A stretch of 64,000 nt of DNA from Anisus vortex. Lineage: Eukaryota; Mollusca; Gastropoda; Planorbidae. Every line of letters begins with the position of its first letter. Position 1 is the first letter of the stretch. Where the stretch lies: assembly GCA_949126835.1 (NCBI GenBank), contig OX421505.1:2475587-2539586 (forward strand). The letters run 5' to 3'. The translations under genes and the position numbers were made by a program. The notes under the pieces were generated by a model that did no database searches, was not told the DNA's origin, and worked only from the letters and a program-made list of their open reading frames with translations. Shown here in pieces: positions 40,601 to 53,500 of this stretch.

Positions 40601-43600
40601 TAGTGTGTCGGAGATAGGAACACTCGTGTGTCGGAGATAGGAAAACTCGTGTGTCGGCGATAGGAACACTCGTGTGTCGGAAATAGGAACACTCGTGTGT
40701 CGGAGATAGGAACACTCGTGTGTCGGAGATAGAAACATTCGTGTGTCAGAGATAGGACCACTCGTGTGTCGTAGATAGGAACATTAGTGTGTCGGAGATA
40801 GGAACACTCGTGTGTCGGATATAGGAACATTCGTGTGTCGGAGATAGAAACATTCGTGTGTCGGAGATAGGAATACTCGTGTGTCGGAGATAGGAACTCT
40901 CGTGTGTCGTAGATAGGAACATTAGTGTGTCGGAGATAGGAACATTCATGTGTCGAAGATAAAAACATTCATGTGTCTGATATAGAAACACCTGTGTGTC
41001 ATAGATGAATTGAATGATTCAAAAATTTCCCGTCAGCAATTATGATGGCCTAGTAGTCTGACCGTGATATAGTGACTTTATTGGCACAACATAATTAGTC
41101 CTTTTGTAATTATTTCTTAATTAGTCAAAATATTGTCTTACATGGTATAAAAGAAGGTACTTATTAGAGACCTTTGTGTATAAATGTAATTATTATCAAT
41201 AATATCAAATATTAAATTATTTTAACATTCATAGAGTGGCTTGAGTGTATTCTTTCTTAGTAAGTCACAGCCTACACAGGAGACAGAACACCAGGGATTT
41301 AATAAAGTAAACTAATATTAACAAGTGAAGTGTGGAAATATAGAGCTAATATTAATAAGTGAAATGTAGAAATAAAGAACTGTAATTACTAACAAAATAA
41401 ATGTAGAAAAACGAACATGTTTTCAGTTTAGTAAAGAAACAACAGCTAACTTAAATTTAACTACAAAAGAAGTCACTTACGGATCTTTCTGTGCATACGA
41501 TCACAGCCATATATGCTAGATAATGGTCTGTTTGCGATGACCCTGAGATCCTTGGCAACATAAGAAAACGATTCGCCACAGTGTGACTTTACTCTATCCG
41601 CTATACAGTACAGGAGGCCAATTTCACCCAAGTGCCTGTCGTTGTTTTTAAGTATAGATTGAGAAATACATTTTCAATAAATTGGTTAATAATTGGGGAC
41701 GGGGGGACACGGTACGCCAGCCAAACGCACTGCCGCATGTCCACCGTGCCCGCCCCCCCCCCCCCCCCCCCCACAGACAGATAACATTGGAACCTGGAGA
41801 ACGATACAGGATACAGCTACTATTGGTTTATACTTACGCACAAATATGGTAATATGCAATGCCTGCTGTGTCTAGGTTATCAGGGTTAAGTTCACGTGCA
41901 TAACGGTTCTCATAAGTCTTAACGCATTCTTGCACGTCCGCTTCTGCTGCAAGAAAAGCTGCCTGATTTGTGACACACTGGGAATCAGTCATCAACTGAA
42001 CGCCTGAATTTACAAAAACATTTATGCCGTAAGTAGGCTCCATTAATTATTAAGATTTACTTAACTACTAAATAAAACAAATTGTAGGCCCTATGCTGTA
42101 ATTATAATATCTAAGATTAACTTAAGGCCTGAAGTAAAAGGAATGATTAATGCCGTAAGTATGCTCTCTCTCTATATATAGAGTCTATATATATCTATAT
42201 CTATATTAAGATTATCTTAATGCCTAAAGTAAAAATTGTATTCTGTAATTATAATATGTAAGGTTATTGTAGGGCCTAAAGTAAAAATTGCATGCTGTAA
42301 TTATAATATGAAAAATTAACTAATTAGGGCCTGAAGTGAAAAATGGTATGCTGTAATTATATTATACAAGTTTAACGTATGTTATGTACTATATGCTTAC
42401 CGCCCTTTACTAGATTTGAACACAGATAATCTAGCATGAAGTGTTATGTACTATGTGCTTACCTTCCTTTATTAGATTTGAACACAGATAAACTAGCATT
42501 TCTGCTGAGCTGGACATCGCTGCTAAGAATGTTTTAGACTTGCATTTATCTTTCTTATCTGCGTAACATGACTGGAAGTCAGAACTTTTCCTGCAAACAT
42601 AAGACATGACTGGAAGTCAGAACTTTTCCTGCAAACATAAGACATGACTGGAAGTCAGAACTTTTCCTGTAATCATAAGACATGACTGGAAGTCAGAACT
42701 TTTCCTGCAAACATAAGACATGACTGGAAGTCAGAACTTTTCCTGCAAACATAAGACATGACTGGAAGTCAGAACTTTTCCTGCAAACATAAGACATGAC
42801 TGGAAGTCAGAACTTTTCCTGTAATCATAAGACATGACTGGAAGTCAGAACTTTTCCTGTAATCATAAGACATGACTGGAAGTCAGAACTTTTCCTGTAA
42901 TCATAAGACATGACTGGAAGTCAGAACTTTTCCTGTAATCATAAGACATGACTGGAAGTCAGAACTTTTCCTGTAATCATAAGACATGACTGGAAGTCAG
43001 AACTTTTCCTGTAATCATAAGACATGACTGGAAGTCAGAACTTTTCCTGTAATCATAAGACATGACTGGAAGTCAGAACTTTTCCTGTAATCATAAGACA
43101 TGACTCAATTAAAGTACTGTCTTTTCTTTTTCTCACCTTCTTTATATAGTTTTTTTTTAGAATTATTATTTTATTTGCACATTTTAAAAACTATCATGTG
43201 ATCTAAATAACACATCGTCACTTGAGAGAGACATGCTAAGCTATTTATTTAATATAATTCAATAAATATTTATTGTTTAAAATTACGGTAACTTACTGAC
43301 ACAGCTCATGATGTTTCGTCCGGTTGGAGAGGACACTAAGACTTCCAACATATGTAGCATCAAACCCGTAGGTATAAAGTGGACGCACACACGACAAAAC
43401 CTCATCACATCCTTGTACTGTTTTTATGTAAATAAAGAGTTTGCAGTAATATGCCATGCCTGTATCGGTACAGTCTTGTGCTTGTGGTTTTATAGTTTAT
43501 GTTTGTTTAAATCATGGGTCGGCAACCAACGGCACGCGTGCCAGACTTGGCGATTTTCAATGGCACGCGGAAGAGTCTCAGGCAATTCAAGCACCTTCTA

Positions 43601-44426
43601 CCAGAATTATTTAAGTGCTATATAGCAGGATGACGTTTAGGATTTCGGCACGCTTATTGAATTAGAAATCCTTATTTTCACACTGTTATCAACAGGTTGC
43701 CGCCCGATTGTTTAAATAGTACTGTAACTGTTTCAAATATCTCCGAGAACAGAATAGTTTTCTTATCATTTGTTTTTTTTCCTCATGAAATCTTAACCCT
43801 TACAGTCCCGGGCGCGTATATAGCGGAACTGAAGGCAGCATAGATAGAAGTAGGTCGGTACGGGAAGGGTTAAAACCGTTTTATGAGTTTTGATTTTGAA
43901 ATATTTTATATTAAATTCCAAAATATCTGTGATTTTTTAAGTCTCGACATCCTATTGAGATAAAATCAGTGCACATAGGCGTGTTGGCAATTACAGCACA
44001 TTTTTTTTCTCATTTTCAGCAACTTTCTCCGACAAATGATATCAATAAATAATGATTATATTTTTAAAATTATTAGATCTATAGCGCCCTGTTCATTGTA
44101 GTTTATGTAAAGTTTATCTGTAGCTTATAAGGGCTTATTAAATTTCCCCCCGGGTGACGCCTTGGAATTTTGCTTGTATGTTATGTAAAAAACAAAACTA
44201 TCACCTACAGGATAAGCTGCTTCGACTGACACATTTTGCATTGTTGCGTGAAGCTACCGTAAAATTCCAAAGTTGATCTGCCAAGGACGTTAATTCATCG
44301 CCGCAGTTATTGATCAGTGCTGCCTGCACACATCTGCCTTGCTGGTCTTCAAGCCTGTTATAGTTTTTGTGTTAAATTTAATTTAAATCAATATATATAT
44401 AATTACCGTGAGTTTGTTTATATGTT

Positions 44427-44516
<90 letters not shown>

Positions 44517-47500
44517 TGCTATAGGCTTTTAGGCCGTTTGACCGATCGGCACAAAAGTTAAATGTATAAATTGGGGTCGTCCTCCAAAAGAAATTTTTAT
44601 TATATAAACAATATTGCTTAATGTATTATTTTTAATAAACGTAGGCGTATTACTAATCGCCGTATGTTAAGGTTCTAAACTGAGCGCCATTTCAGAATGA
44701 CGTACCTCTGAAATGCTTTCACACCGTTCATTTACTATCTTGTACGCGAGGTCTTATCGGGTTTTCCCAATTCACGCCTGCTTTTTTGTTTTTAAATTAC
44801 ACACTCTCTTTTAACGAAACACATTGTAATCATTTGTTTCTTTGTCATTTTGACGACGGGCATATAACCACTAGTATAGAAATAAATGTAAAACAAACAG
44901 ACAATTGCTTAGCTGCACAATGGACCCCAGTTAGTTCCCCTTTCAATGGGAATCTATGGGTATGAAAATAAATATCAGATGAACTTTCCGGGCTCTTTAA
45001 ATCCGGGCGGGGGGGGGGGGGCGTAACGATGTAAATGGGTGGATCGAGAGGGGGAGCACTGTTTGATCCTGTCCAAGACTAGCAGCCCCCCGCAGGTACG
45101 TCGATAAGGTACCACGGAACATAGGGTACTGTCTTCGCAGTACATGCACTACAACCTGGCTAGTTTGCCCAAACATTCACCAATTTGTTTTCCCATTCGC
45201 TAGTTTTCCTAAACGTTGGATAGTTTTTTCAAACATTGGCTAGTAGTTGTTGTTTTTCATCGTACAGAACAAACTCTGACGACACCAACTCTTTTTCAAA
45301 GAGCCCATAATACACTCAGCAGACCAGACCGCACCCCTCTCTCTTCAGATTTACTACAGACACACACTAGTGAGGTGCTTGTCGGTGTAGGCAGCGATCA
45401 TAGACCGATTCTTACTACTTTAACAACACCAAACCAGAAACCATTCACACACAAAAAATGCAGATTTAAAAAACAAAGTTAGTCTACATGTTTTAAATGG
45501 AATACGATATTTTTGCTACGTTCAATGTGATGAGAAAGATACAAAAAATATAATATATAAATATATAAAAAAATACACGTTTTCAATAAACATTACTTGC
45601 CTGCACATATCTTCTACCGCGTCATCAAATTTATAAATTGCCATTAGTGTGTCTAGTTTAAAGTTTTTGGCACAATTTGAAACACCTGCCTGCGTTGCAA
45701 GTTGAACTGCCTGATCTGCGAAACACGGAGTGTGTTTGAGCTTCTGAAGACCTGCCGTAACACAAGTTTAAAACCATGCTTTATAATTTAAAAAACAACA
45801 ACAAATGTTGTCATACAAAATTTATTATAATTAGCTAGATCATAGGTTCTCAACGGGGGCGATATCGCCCCCCCCCCGGGGGGCGGTGAGAAGCTTTAGG
45901 GGGGCGCTGACATTCCCGTGGGCAATTGGGGGGCGGTGAAGGGCATTTGGGCGGTACAAAAGTACCTGATATATTTTAACACCTCAGCTATTTGAATCGA
46001 TTAGTTTTTTTGGAGAATGAAATGTGATGTAAACGCAAGTGCTGCTAAATATCTGATACCCCCCAACAGTATGCCTACATATTATTATATTAATAAGAAA
46101 TAGGAATCGCAGTGACTTTTCGATGACGTAGGGGCCTGTATTTGGTAAATATAGTGTGCGGCCGGCTGGTTTCGTGGTTGGACTGTCAACCCTGCTGACC
46201 GATCACTGTCGCCCTAACAACTGCTAATATTAATGATATTTTGATCTCAGATTAATCGAGATGTCCTTAATGTATTTTAAACAGTAAAATCCAAAATAAA
46301 TTGTTAAATGGTATAGATAATTAGTAGACATACAAACTGGGTAGTTATTGTAATGTTTGAAAAAATACATATACATTCTTTAGTCATGTAATATTTATAT
46401 AATTTTCAAATACTATTTACAGTTTGATCATTTCAAAGTAATAAATTGTAAGAAATTTATTTTTTATAAAAGAAAAAAAAACAGAAATATTAGCTCGAAT
46501 AAAACGGGCTAATTATCTCCCTTTAACAAAAAAATATGTTTCCACATTTGATTCAATAGTGATGCCGAACAAGTTCTGTTTTGTAATATAACAAATATTA
46601 CTGATTATTAGACCTAAGGCTTTTGCAACCAAAATTGAAACAAAAGTAGACAAATTGCTAGCAACACACCAGGCAAACGATTCGCACTGATTTATTTAAA
46701 CCTTTTGTTTAGGCAATTCGTTAAATAAATTTTTGATCTATTAATTCTTACAATGTGTTTCCTTTTCAGTTTTTTTAAAGATAATTAATCACACCAAAAG
46801 TCTAGTCCGCCTAAAGAAATTGCAGAAGAGGGGGGGAGTGGGCGCTAAAAGAAAGTTGGGGTGGGGGCGGTGAGCGGAAAAAAATTGTAAAAGGGGGCGG
46901 TGAGCGGAAAAAGGTTGAGAACCTATGAGCTAGATGAACAGAATGATATTTTCTTTTAAATGTCAGCTAATACCAAAGACTATAATAAGATGGTCCGCTT
47001 GCTCTATTTTTAGAGCGTTTATGTTCTTTTTTCCATGCCCATCCAATAAGGATGTCTTAAATTACCTACGTTTGTCTAAATGTTTCTGCTTTATACAACT
47101 TTGGATTTTTATTTTTCATTGAGAAAATCATAGCGATTAAATAAAACGAAAGTGCACAATACAAAAGGGAACTGGGAATTCCGAAAAGAAGTCATTCGAG
47201 TCATCAAATAGCAGAAATGTTAGCGGTCCATCTTTGCAAATACCTAAGGTAACAATTAATACAAACTATTAGACCAACAGCGAGACAAGAAAGATTTGAA
47301 TATTGGAAAGCCGAAACTCACCACTGTCTGTACAGTATCCCGCCGGACCAAATTGATCCATGGGGCCGGTTAAGCAGCGTTCACCAGTTTTTGAGGCCGA
47401 GGCATACTAGGAGATTGTGTGGCCAGCACGATGCACAGCCGCAATTACATTTACCAAAATGAAAGTCAAGTACCCATCGGAGCTGGGGTAGACCAAGGGA

Positions 47501-50500
47501 CACCCTCCAGACCCAGGAACTTCACCTGGATTTGAACCGAGGACTGTCGGTACACCAGCAACAACGCACAGCCGCCTTTACATTTACCACAATGAAAGTC
47601 AGGTACCCATCAGAGCTGGGGTAGACCCAGGGACACCCTCCAGACCCAGGAACTTCACCTGGATTTGAACCGAGGACTGTCGGTACACCAGCAACAACGC
47701 ACAGCCGCCTTTACATTTACCACAATGAAAGTCAGGTACCCATCAGAGCTGGGGTAGACTCAGGGACACCCTCCAGACCCAGGAACTTCACCTGGATTTG
47801 AACCGAGGACTGTCGGTACACCAGCAACAACGCACTGCCCCCAGGTCACCGTACCCATTTGACCCGTATCTGAAATTAGGACAATTAGCTTTTTCACTGG
47901 AGAGAACACCGGAGGGGGTGGAGGGGGTGCGTCAGTGTGTGTAAGTCCGTGTGTATGTACCAAGCGCTTACCTTCCATGACTTCCTTTGAACACAAGCTT
48001 TTTAGGAATTGTGATGAACGCGCCACGCCGAATAATAAGTCTGCATCTTTGCATCCAGCTTTATTCTCATCGTAGCATTTCTGGAATTCACCAGTTATCC
48101 TGTGAATAGAAGAACAAGGCCGTATTTCTATTTTTAGTTTAGCTAAACACACAAACCAAGGACTACTGAAGACAGGACGTGCAGACTTGAATTTCTGACT
48201 TAGCTAGCTAAGGCCAGTTTTTTTAACAGTAGCGATACACTCCCTTGTCGCGCTTATATATGAAGTCAACTATTTAAGTTGACATCATTGATGTTTAAAA
48301 TAGAAAGACATAACTTAAAGTTAATTTGTTTTGTAAGGTGCTTTATAATTATGTCTTTCTTCTTCTTCTTCTTCTATTAGCCAGTCTGATGAGCAGTTTG
48401 CTCTCTTGCAGTCAATGCCAGACAAACATATTTACATTTCCTTTTTTTGTTGCTGTTCAGCATTGCTGTATAGCGTGTTGGTAATGGTAGGTTGAGGAGG
48501 GATTAGTGTGTGTCTGAGGTAGGTTAGCTTAGGGCATTCAAGTAGGAAGTGGTCTACAGTTTATTGTGGTTTGTGGCAGTATCTGCAGTTAGGTGTGTGT
48601 GTTGGGTTAAGGTGTGAGTTGAGTGCTAAATATATGTATATAGCAAGCTATAGCAACGTATGTAATTAAGTGGTGTTTCTGTGACATGTATGTTGTCCAG
48701 CTCTCACTGCCATATAGCAAGGTGCTTAAGATACAAGACCTGTATGAGGATATTTTTTAGCTAGTGCCAGCCTGCTGTTTTCCCACACTCTTTTTGATAG
48801 TTTTGCCATGGCAGCAGATGCTTACCTTATCCCTATAGTTGCCTTGTACGCATGCAAATAGGATCGGCAGTGGGATTATTCCTATACCTGGTCATTTACA
48901 GGACTCCGGCTAAAATTATGGCTATAAATTGTATATTGCTGTGCCGACTCCTTTCAAATTTAATTTTAAAAAATACTGTCCCTTCATAGGCACTTGCAAT
49001 CAATTATACAACTCCTGGCCTAGTGTGTAAACTCAAACTTTTGAAGAAAAAAAAGAACTTATCCCCCCCCCCCCCAAAAAAAAAAAATGCCCTTGCAATT
49101 AAGATATCCCAGTTATCGTGTTATCTTTAAGTTTAATATATTTAAAATCAAATGAATATGTCTTGCTCCAGGTCCATAATCTGGCGGGGAAACAGGAGAC
49201 AGCCCTTTCTCTTTCAACTTTAAAACGACGAAAGTCGAGAAGGGTTTGGTTATACTGTAAGGTATGACTACTTAGACAAACTCATCATACAAGGTACAGT
49301 GGAAGACCGAACTACCTCTTAATACGCTTCTGTAAACGGCTTCTGACCAGGACGAATGTAGACATCTGGTTACGCGCACCGTACCGTCGTAGCACGTTCA
49401 CCATGAAAGTCACGTGTCTGATCATGATGATGATGAAAATATATTTTGAAAAATGCTTAAGATTTGTATCAGAACATGATTTTATTAACTTACTGACAAA
49501 GTTCACTCAATTGTTGCTCATTAACAAGAAGTCGGAATCCTCCTTCATATGTTTCATCGTTAGCGTTATAAAGAGGTCTTGTACAATTCTCAAGAGCATC
49601 ACATCCGTGTGTTGTCATTTTAGCTGTGGCATTTCCTGTTTCTAACGTAAAAACATAACCTTTGATGTATGTATTTGTTGACAACACTGGTTTTATTACA
49701 CAGCTTGTAAAATTGTAATGAATTACAGGAAGAAAAAAAACAACAAATGGCACAATGGGCAGTGCGGCAGCGCGTTTGGATTACGTATCGAAGGTTCCGG
49801 GTTTCACGAGTCTACTAGTCAGCTCTGATGGGTACCTGACATTAGTTGTGGTAAAGTAAAGGCTGTCGGGGCATTGTGCTGGCCACACAATCATTTTATC
49901 TTTACCCTAGTAAAAGCCGTGGCCACATAAACCGGTGGAACGCTGCTTCACCGGCCCTATGGATCAATTAGATCAGACGGGTACTCTACTTACTGTAAAA
50001 ATAAAAGCTTTACATTTTGAATAAGTATCTGAACTTTTTCAATTCTTAACGCCTTGTTGTTCTTTCACTGTTGTTCTTTTTGTTGTTGTTGTTGTTTGTT
50101 TTTTTATATGCCATTCTTACAGGGTGTAGAGGCTAAAGAGCATTTGCAATAGGCGCAGCTCAGGTTTCTAGATGACGTAACTAAGTAAGTAGCGGCCATG
50201 ATGGTGATGATGTTGAATAACATTGTTATTTAACATATCTGTTTTACACGCAAAATATAAGGAATTTGTTTGCATAAATCTTCACATTTAACTGTGATTT
50301 TAGTCCTTAATAGTCCGTCCATGAAGTAAACAAGATTTGAGGCTTTTATAGTTTTTCAATAGCTCTTGTGAAACGTTGTACAGTCTTGCTTATGCTTTAC
50401 TTTTAGATAGTAAGTTAAGATAGGCTAACTTTCGACAATCGACATCTTCAATTAAATTTTCTGCTCTTACGGAACCTATTTTATTGCTTTTAATGGTTTA

Positions 50501-53500
50501 ATTTTAGCTTTGAATGTTAATTTTCATCGCTTGACAGTATTTTATATATTTTTACGTCTTATTGTTGAAATGATAATATAAAAAAAGAACACATTCTTAA
50601 GCCTATAGTAAAATGGATGCCATTTGTCACTACTAGACAAAGTAAAGAAACAGCAGGTGCTTTTTTTGTCACGTGATTGCAAATGCTCTATACAGTTCAG
50701 TGTATAATGGTTTATCTGGAAGAGAACTCTAAATCCCTTCAAAGACAAATTATAATATTTTGCAGGAATATTTCATTTCTTCCAAATTGAATCACTCTAG
50801 ATTTTTCATGATAGCCAAAAGAAAAATGTTTTCATATTTATAAACACTTAATGTGGGCTTTGCAAAGCTTTAAGGCCGACTGTATTGTCTTCGGATAGGG
50901 CTAACTGAGTAAATTCAGATCATTCCATCGAGCTGAAACTTGGCACATAGTTTTGTTGCATGTAACAACAAAACATTATAACTGATTTTCAGTATCAATA
51001 TTCCACCCCAAACTAAAAAAAGAAATTAAAATATGCTGGTTTCATTACATTGTAGGCTATACAAATGTATACAAATACAAATAAAAGAAAAATATTTTTC
51101 TTATATTTTGAATGGCAAAGGGAGATAAATCAGTGGAAAGCCAATGCATAACATAGGTGTATATATCGAAAGTAATCTTTTCTTAGTTTTTAAATTAAAT
51201 CTGTATCAATTAAATTTTATAAAAAAAAAAAAACTTTGTGCCGAGATGCTGCATTGACCCATTTTCCATGATCATATCGAGATGAATCTTGGCCGATAGA
51301 CGTTTAGCCAGTTTAGCCGATGACATTTTTCTGTCAAAATGTCCGCCGAATCCCCATAACCCCCACTCTTATCCGCTAAAAAAAATCAGTGGTCAAGTGT
51401 ATATTTTTTCATTTAGCTTTTTTAAAAAAAAAAAGTTAAATGCAGAACAAGTGAAATGTATAACAAGTGAAGTGTATAACAAGTTAAATGTAGAACAAGT
51501 TAAATGTAGAACAAGTGAAATTCAGACCAAGTGAAATGCAAAGCAAATGAAATGCAGAACAAGTGAAATGTAGAACAAGTGAAATGTAGAACAAGTGAAA
51601 TGTAGAACAAGTGAAATTCAGACCAAGTGAAATGCAAAGCAAATGAAATGCAGAACAAGTGAAATGTAAAACAAGTGAAATGTAGAACAAGTGAAATGTA
51701 GAACAAGTGAAATGTAAAACAAGTGGAACGTAAGACAAGTGGAATGTATAACAAGTGAAATGTAGAACTAGTTAAATGTAAAACAAGTGGAACGTAAGAC
51801 AAGTGGAATGTATAACAAGTGAAATGTAGAACAAGTGAAATGTAAAACAAGTGGAATGTATAACCACTATTAAACTAAACTACACTTTCATGTTAAACTG
51901 TTCCACAATTAAATTAAACTACATTATATAAAACATTACTACTATTAAACTAAACTACACTATTATATTTAACTTAACTACACTATTATATTTAACTTAC
52001 CGTAACTACACTATTATATTAAGCTAAACTGCAATAAGCTTATCGTATAAAATGCATCACAATAATAATATCACAATGAGTAGGTATGTGAAATTAAAGA
52101 AAAAAATTGCTTACTGTGTTTTCTAACACAGCCCCGTACTAAGTGATCCAATGCTGTCCTTTCGATGCTCTTCATAAAGGTAACAAGGCCCTCGTCGCAT
52201 TGATTCGCGAACGATTCCATTACACAGTCACTCAGTTCCCCGTGATAACTGCGTTAGTGTATTTGACGTAATAGAAGGGGAAAAAATGACGAATCGTTTA
52301 GATGATTTATAAAGCGAAATCTATATATCCTTAGGGATAAACATAGATGACATAATTCGTACCTATGGATAGATAAGTAATTTTAAAAAATAGCTAAAAC
52401 CATATCATGCGTGGTATTATCCATTAGTTCATTAATGAATCTGAATCTTTAATACTTTATAGTTTAATTTACATTTTACAAGATTATAATTATTATATAT
52501 TACTAATAGACCCTGAAGTGGCGGAGATATTTCAGGCTCAAGTAGTTTGCAAGTTCGCTGCAGTGCCCACAATCAACCAAGATCTCGATACCTTAGCAAA
52601 TAACTTTTAAAAAGTACTAATTTCAACTGCAGAAAACAACCAAGCAGGAAACAACTATGGATTACTGACAAGATACTTGACCTATGCGATGAAAGAAGAG
52701 CCTTAAAGAAAGAGAAAAATGCCAACCAGGTAGCAGCGGATAAATACAAGCTAATAAATTCAAGGATTAGGAACGAGATGAAACAAGCTAAAGAAGATTG
52801 GATCGAGAGTCAGTGCCGCACAGTGGAGAATCGTATTGCAGCTGACAATAGTAAGAAATATTACAACACAATACGAAATCTCACGAAAACACAACAGAAA
52901 TCAGCATCAGCAATCGATTACAACAATGGCCAGCTCTTTACTGAAAGTACTTCAGTACTTGGACGCTGGACGGAATACTTCACCGAACTGTATAATTACA
53001 AGACCGACACTGATACCAGCATACTAGAGAACAAACAAGAAAGAGAACCGGACGAATTACCAGTGCTTCTGAGCGAGGTTGAGGAAGCAGTAAGTAGCTT
53101 AAAGGGGGACAAGTCTGCATGAATCGACAACATTCCTGCTGAACTGTTGAAACATGCGGGCGCTGAAGCAACAAAAAGACGTACAACAATTTTCCAAAAG
53201 ATATGGATAAAAAATGGACGCATTCACTCATAATACCATTGCCCAAGAAAGGCAACATTAAAACAATGTCAGAACTACAGGACAATCAGTCTCATCAGCC
53301 ATCCTAGTAAGGTAATGTTATCGCCAGTTCTATTTAATATCTTCCTAGAAAAAAATCATGCAAGAAACACTCGATGATTACCATCCATCAATCTCCATTG
53401 GGGGTAGACCCCTATGCAATCTAAGATTTACTGTTGATATTGACCTGTTGGCCGGGAGCAACAAAGAGCTACAAGAGCTCACAGGCAAGCTTGCAGATAG

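Noticed and set aside
39926..40991. Long open frames on the reverse strand (up to about 330 codons) with SPTHECSYLRHTS-type repeats
   Set aside because: All three reverse frames are open at once because the 23-bp unit has no stop; this is satellite DNA, not coding sequence.
42591..43104. Thirteen true mini-exons
   Set aside because: Each unit has an acceptor and 25 nt of exon start but no donor, so they cannot be spliced as separate exons; kept as decoy acceptors.
51484..51850. Reverse-strand frames rich in FHLFYISLVLHFTC, resembling a membrane protein
   Set aside because: Translation of the 16-bp minisatellite; hydrophobicity follows from the repeat composition.
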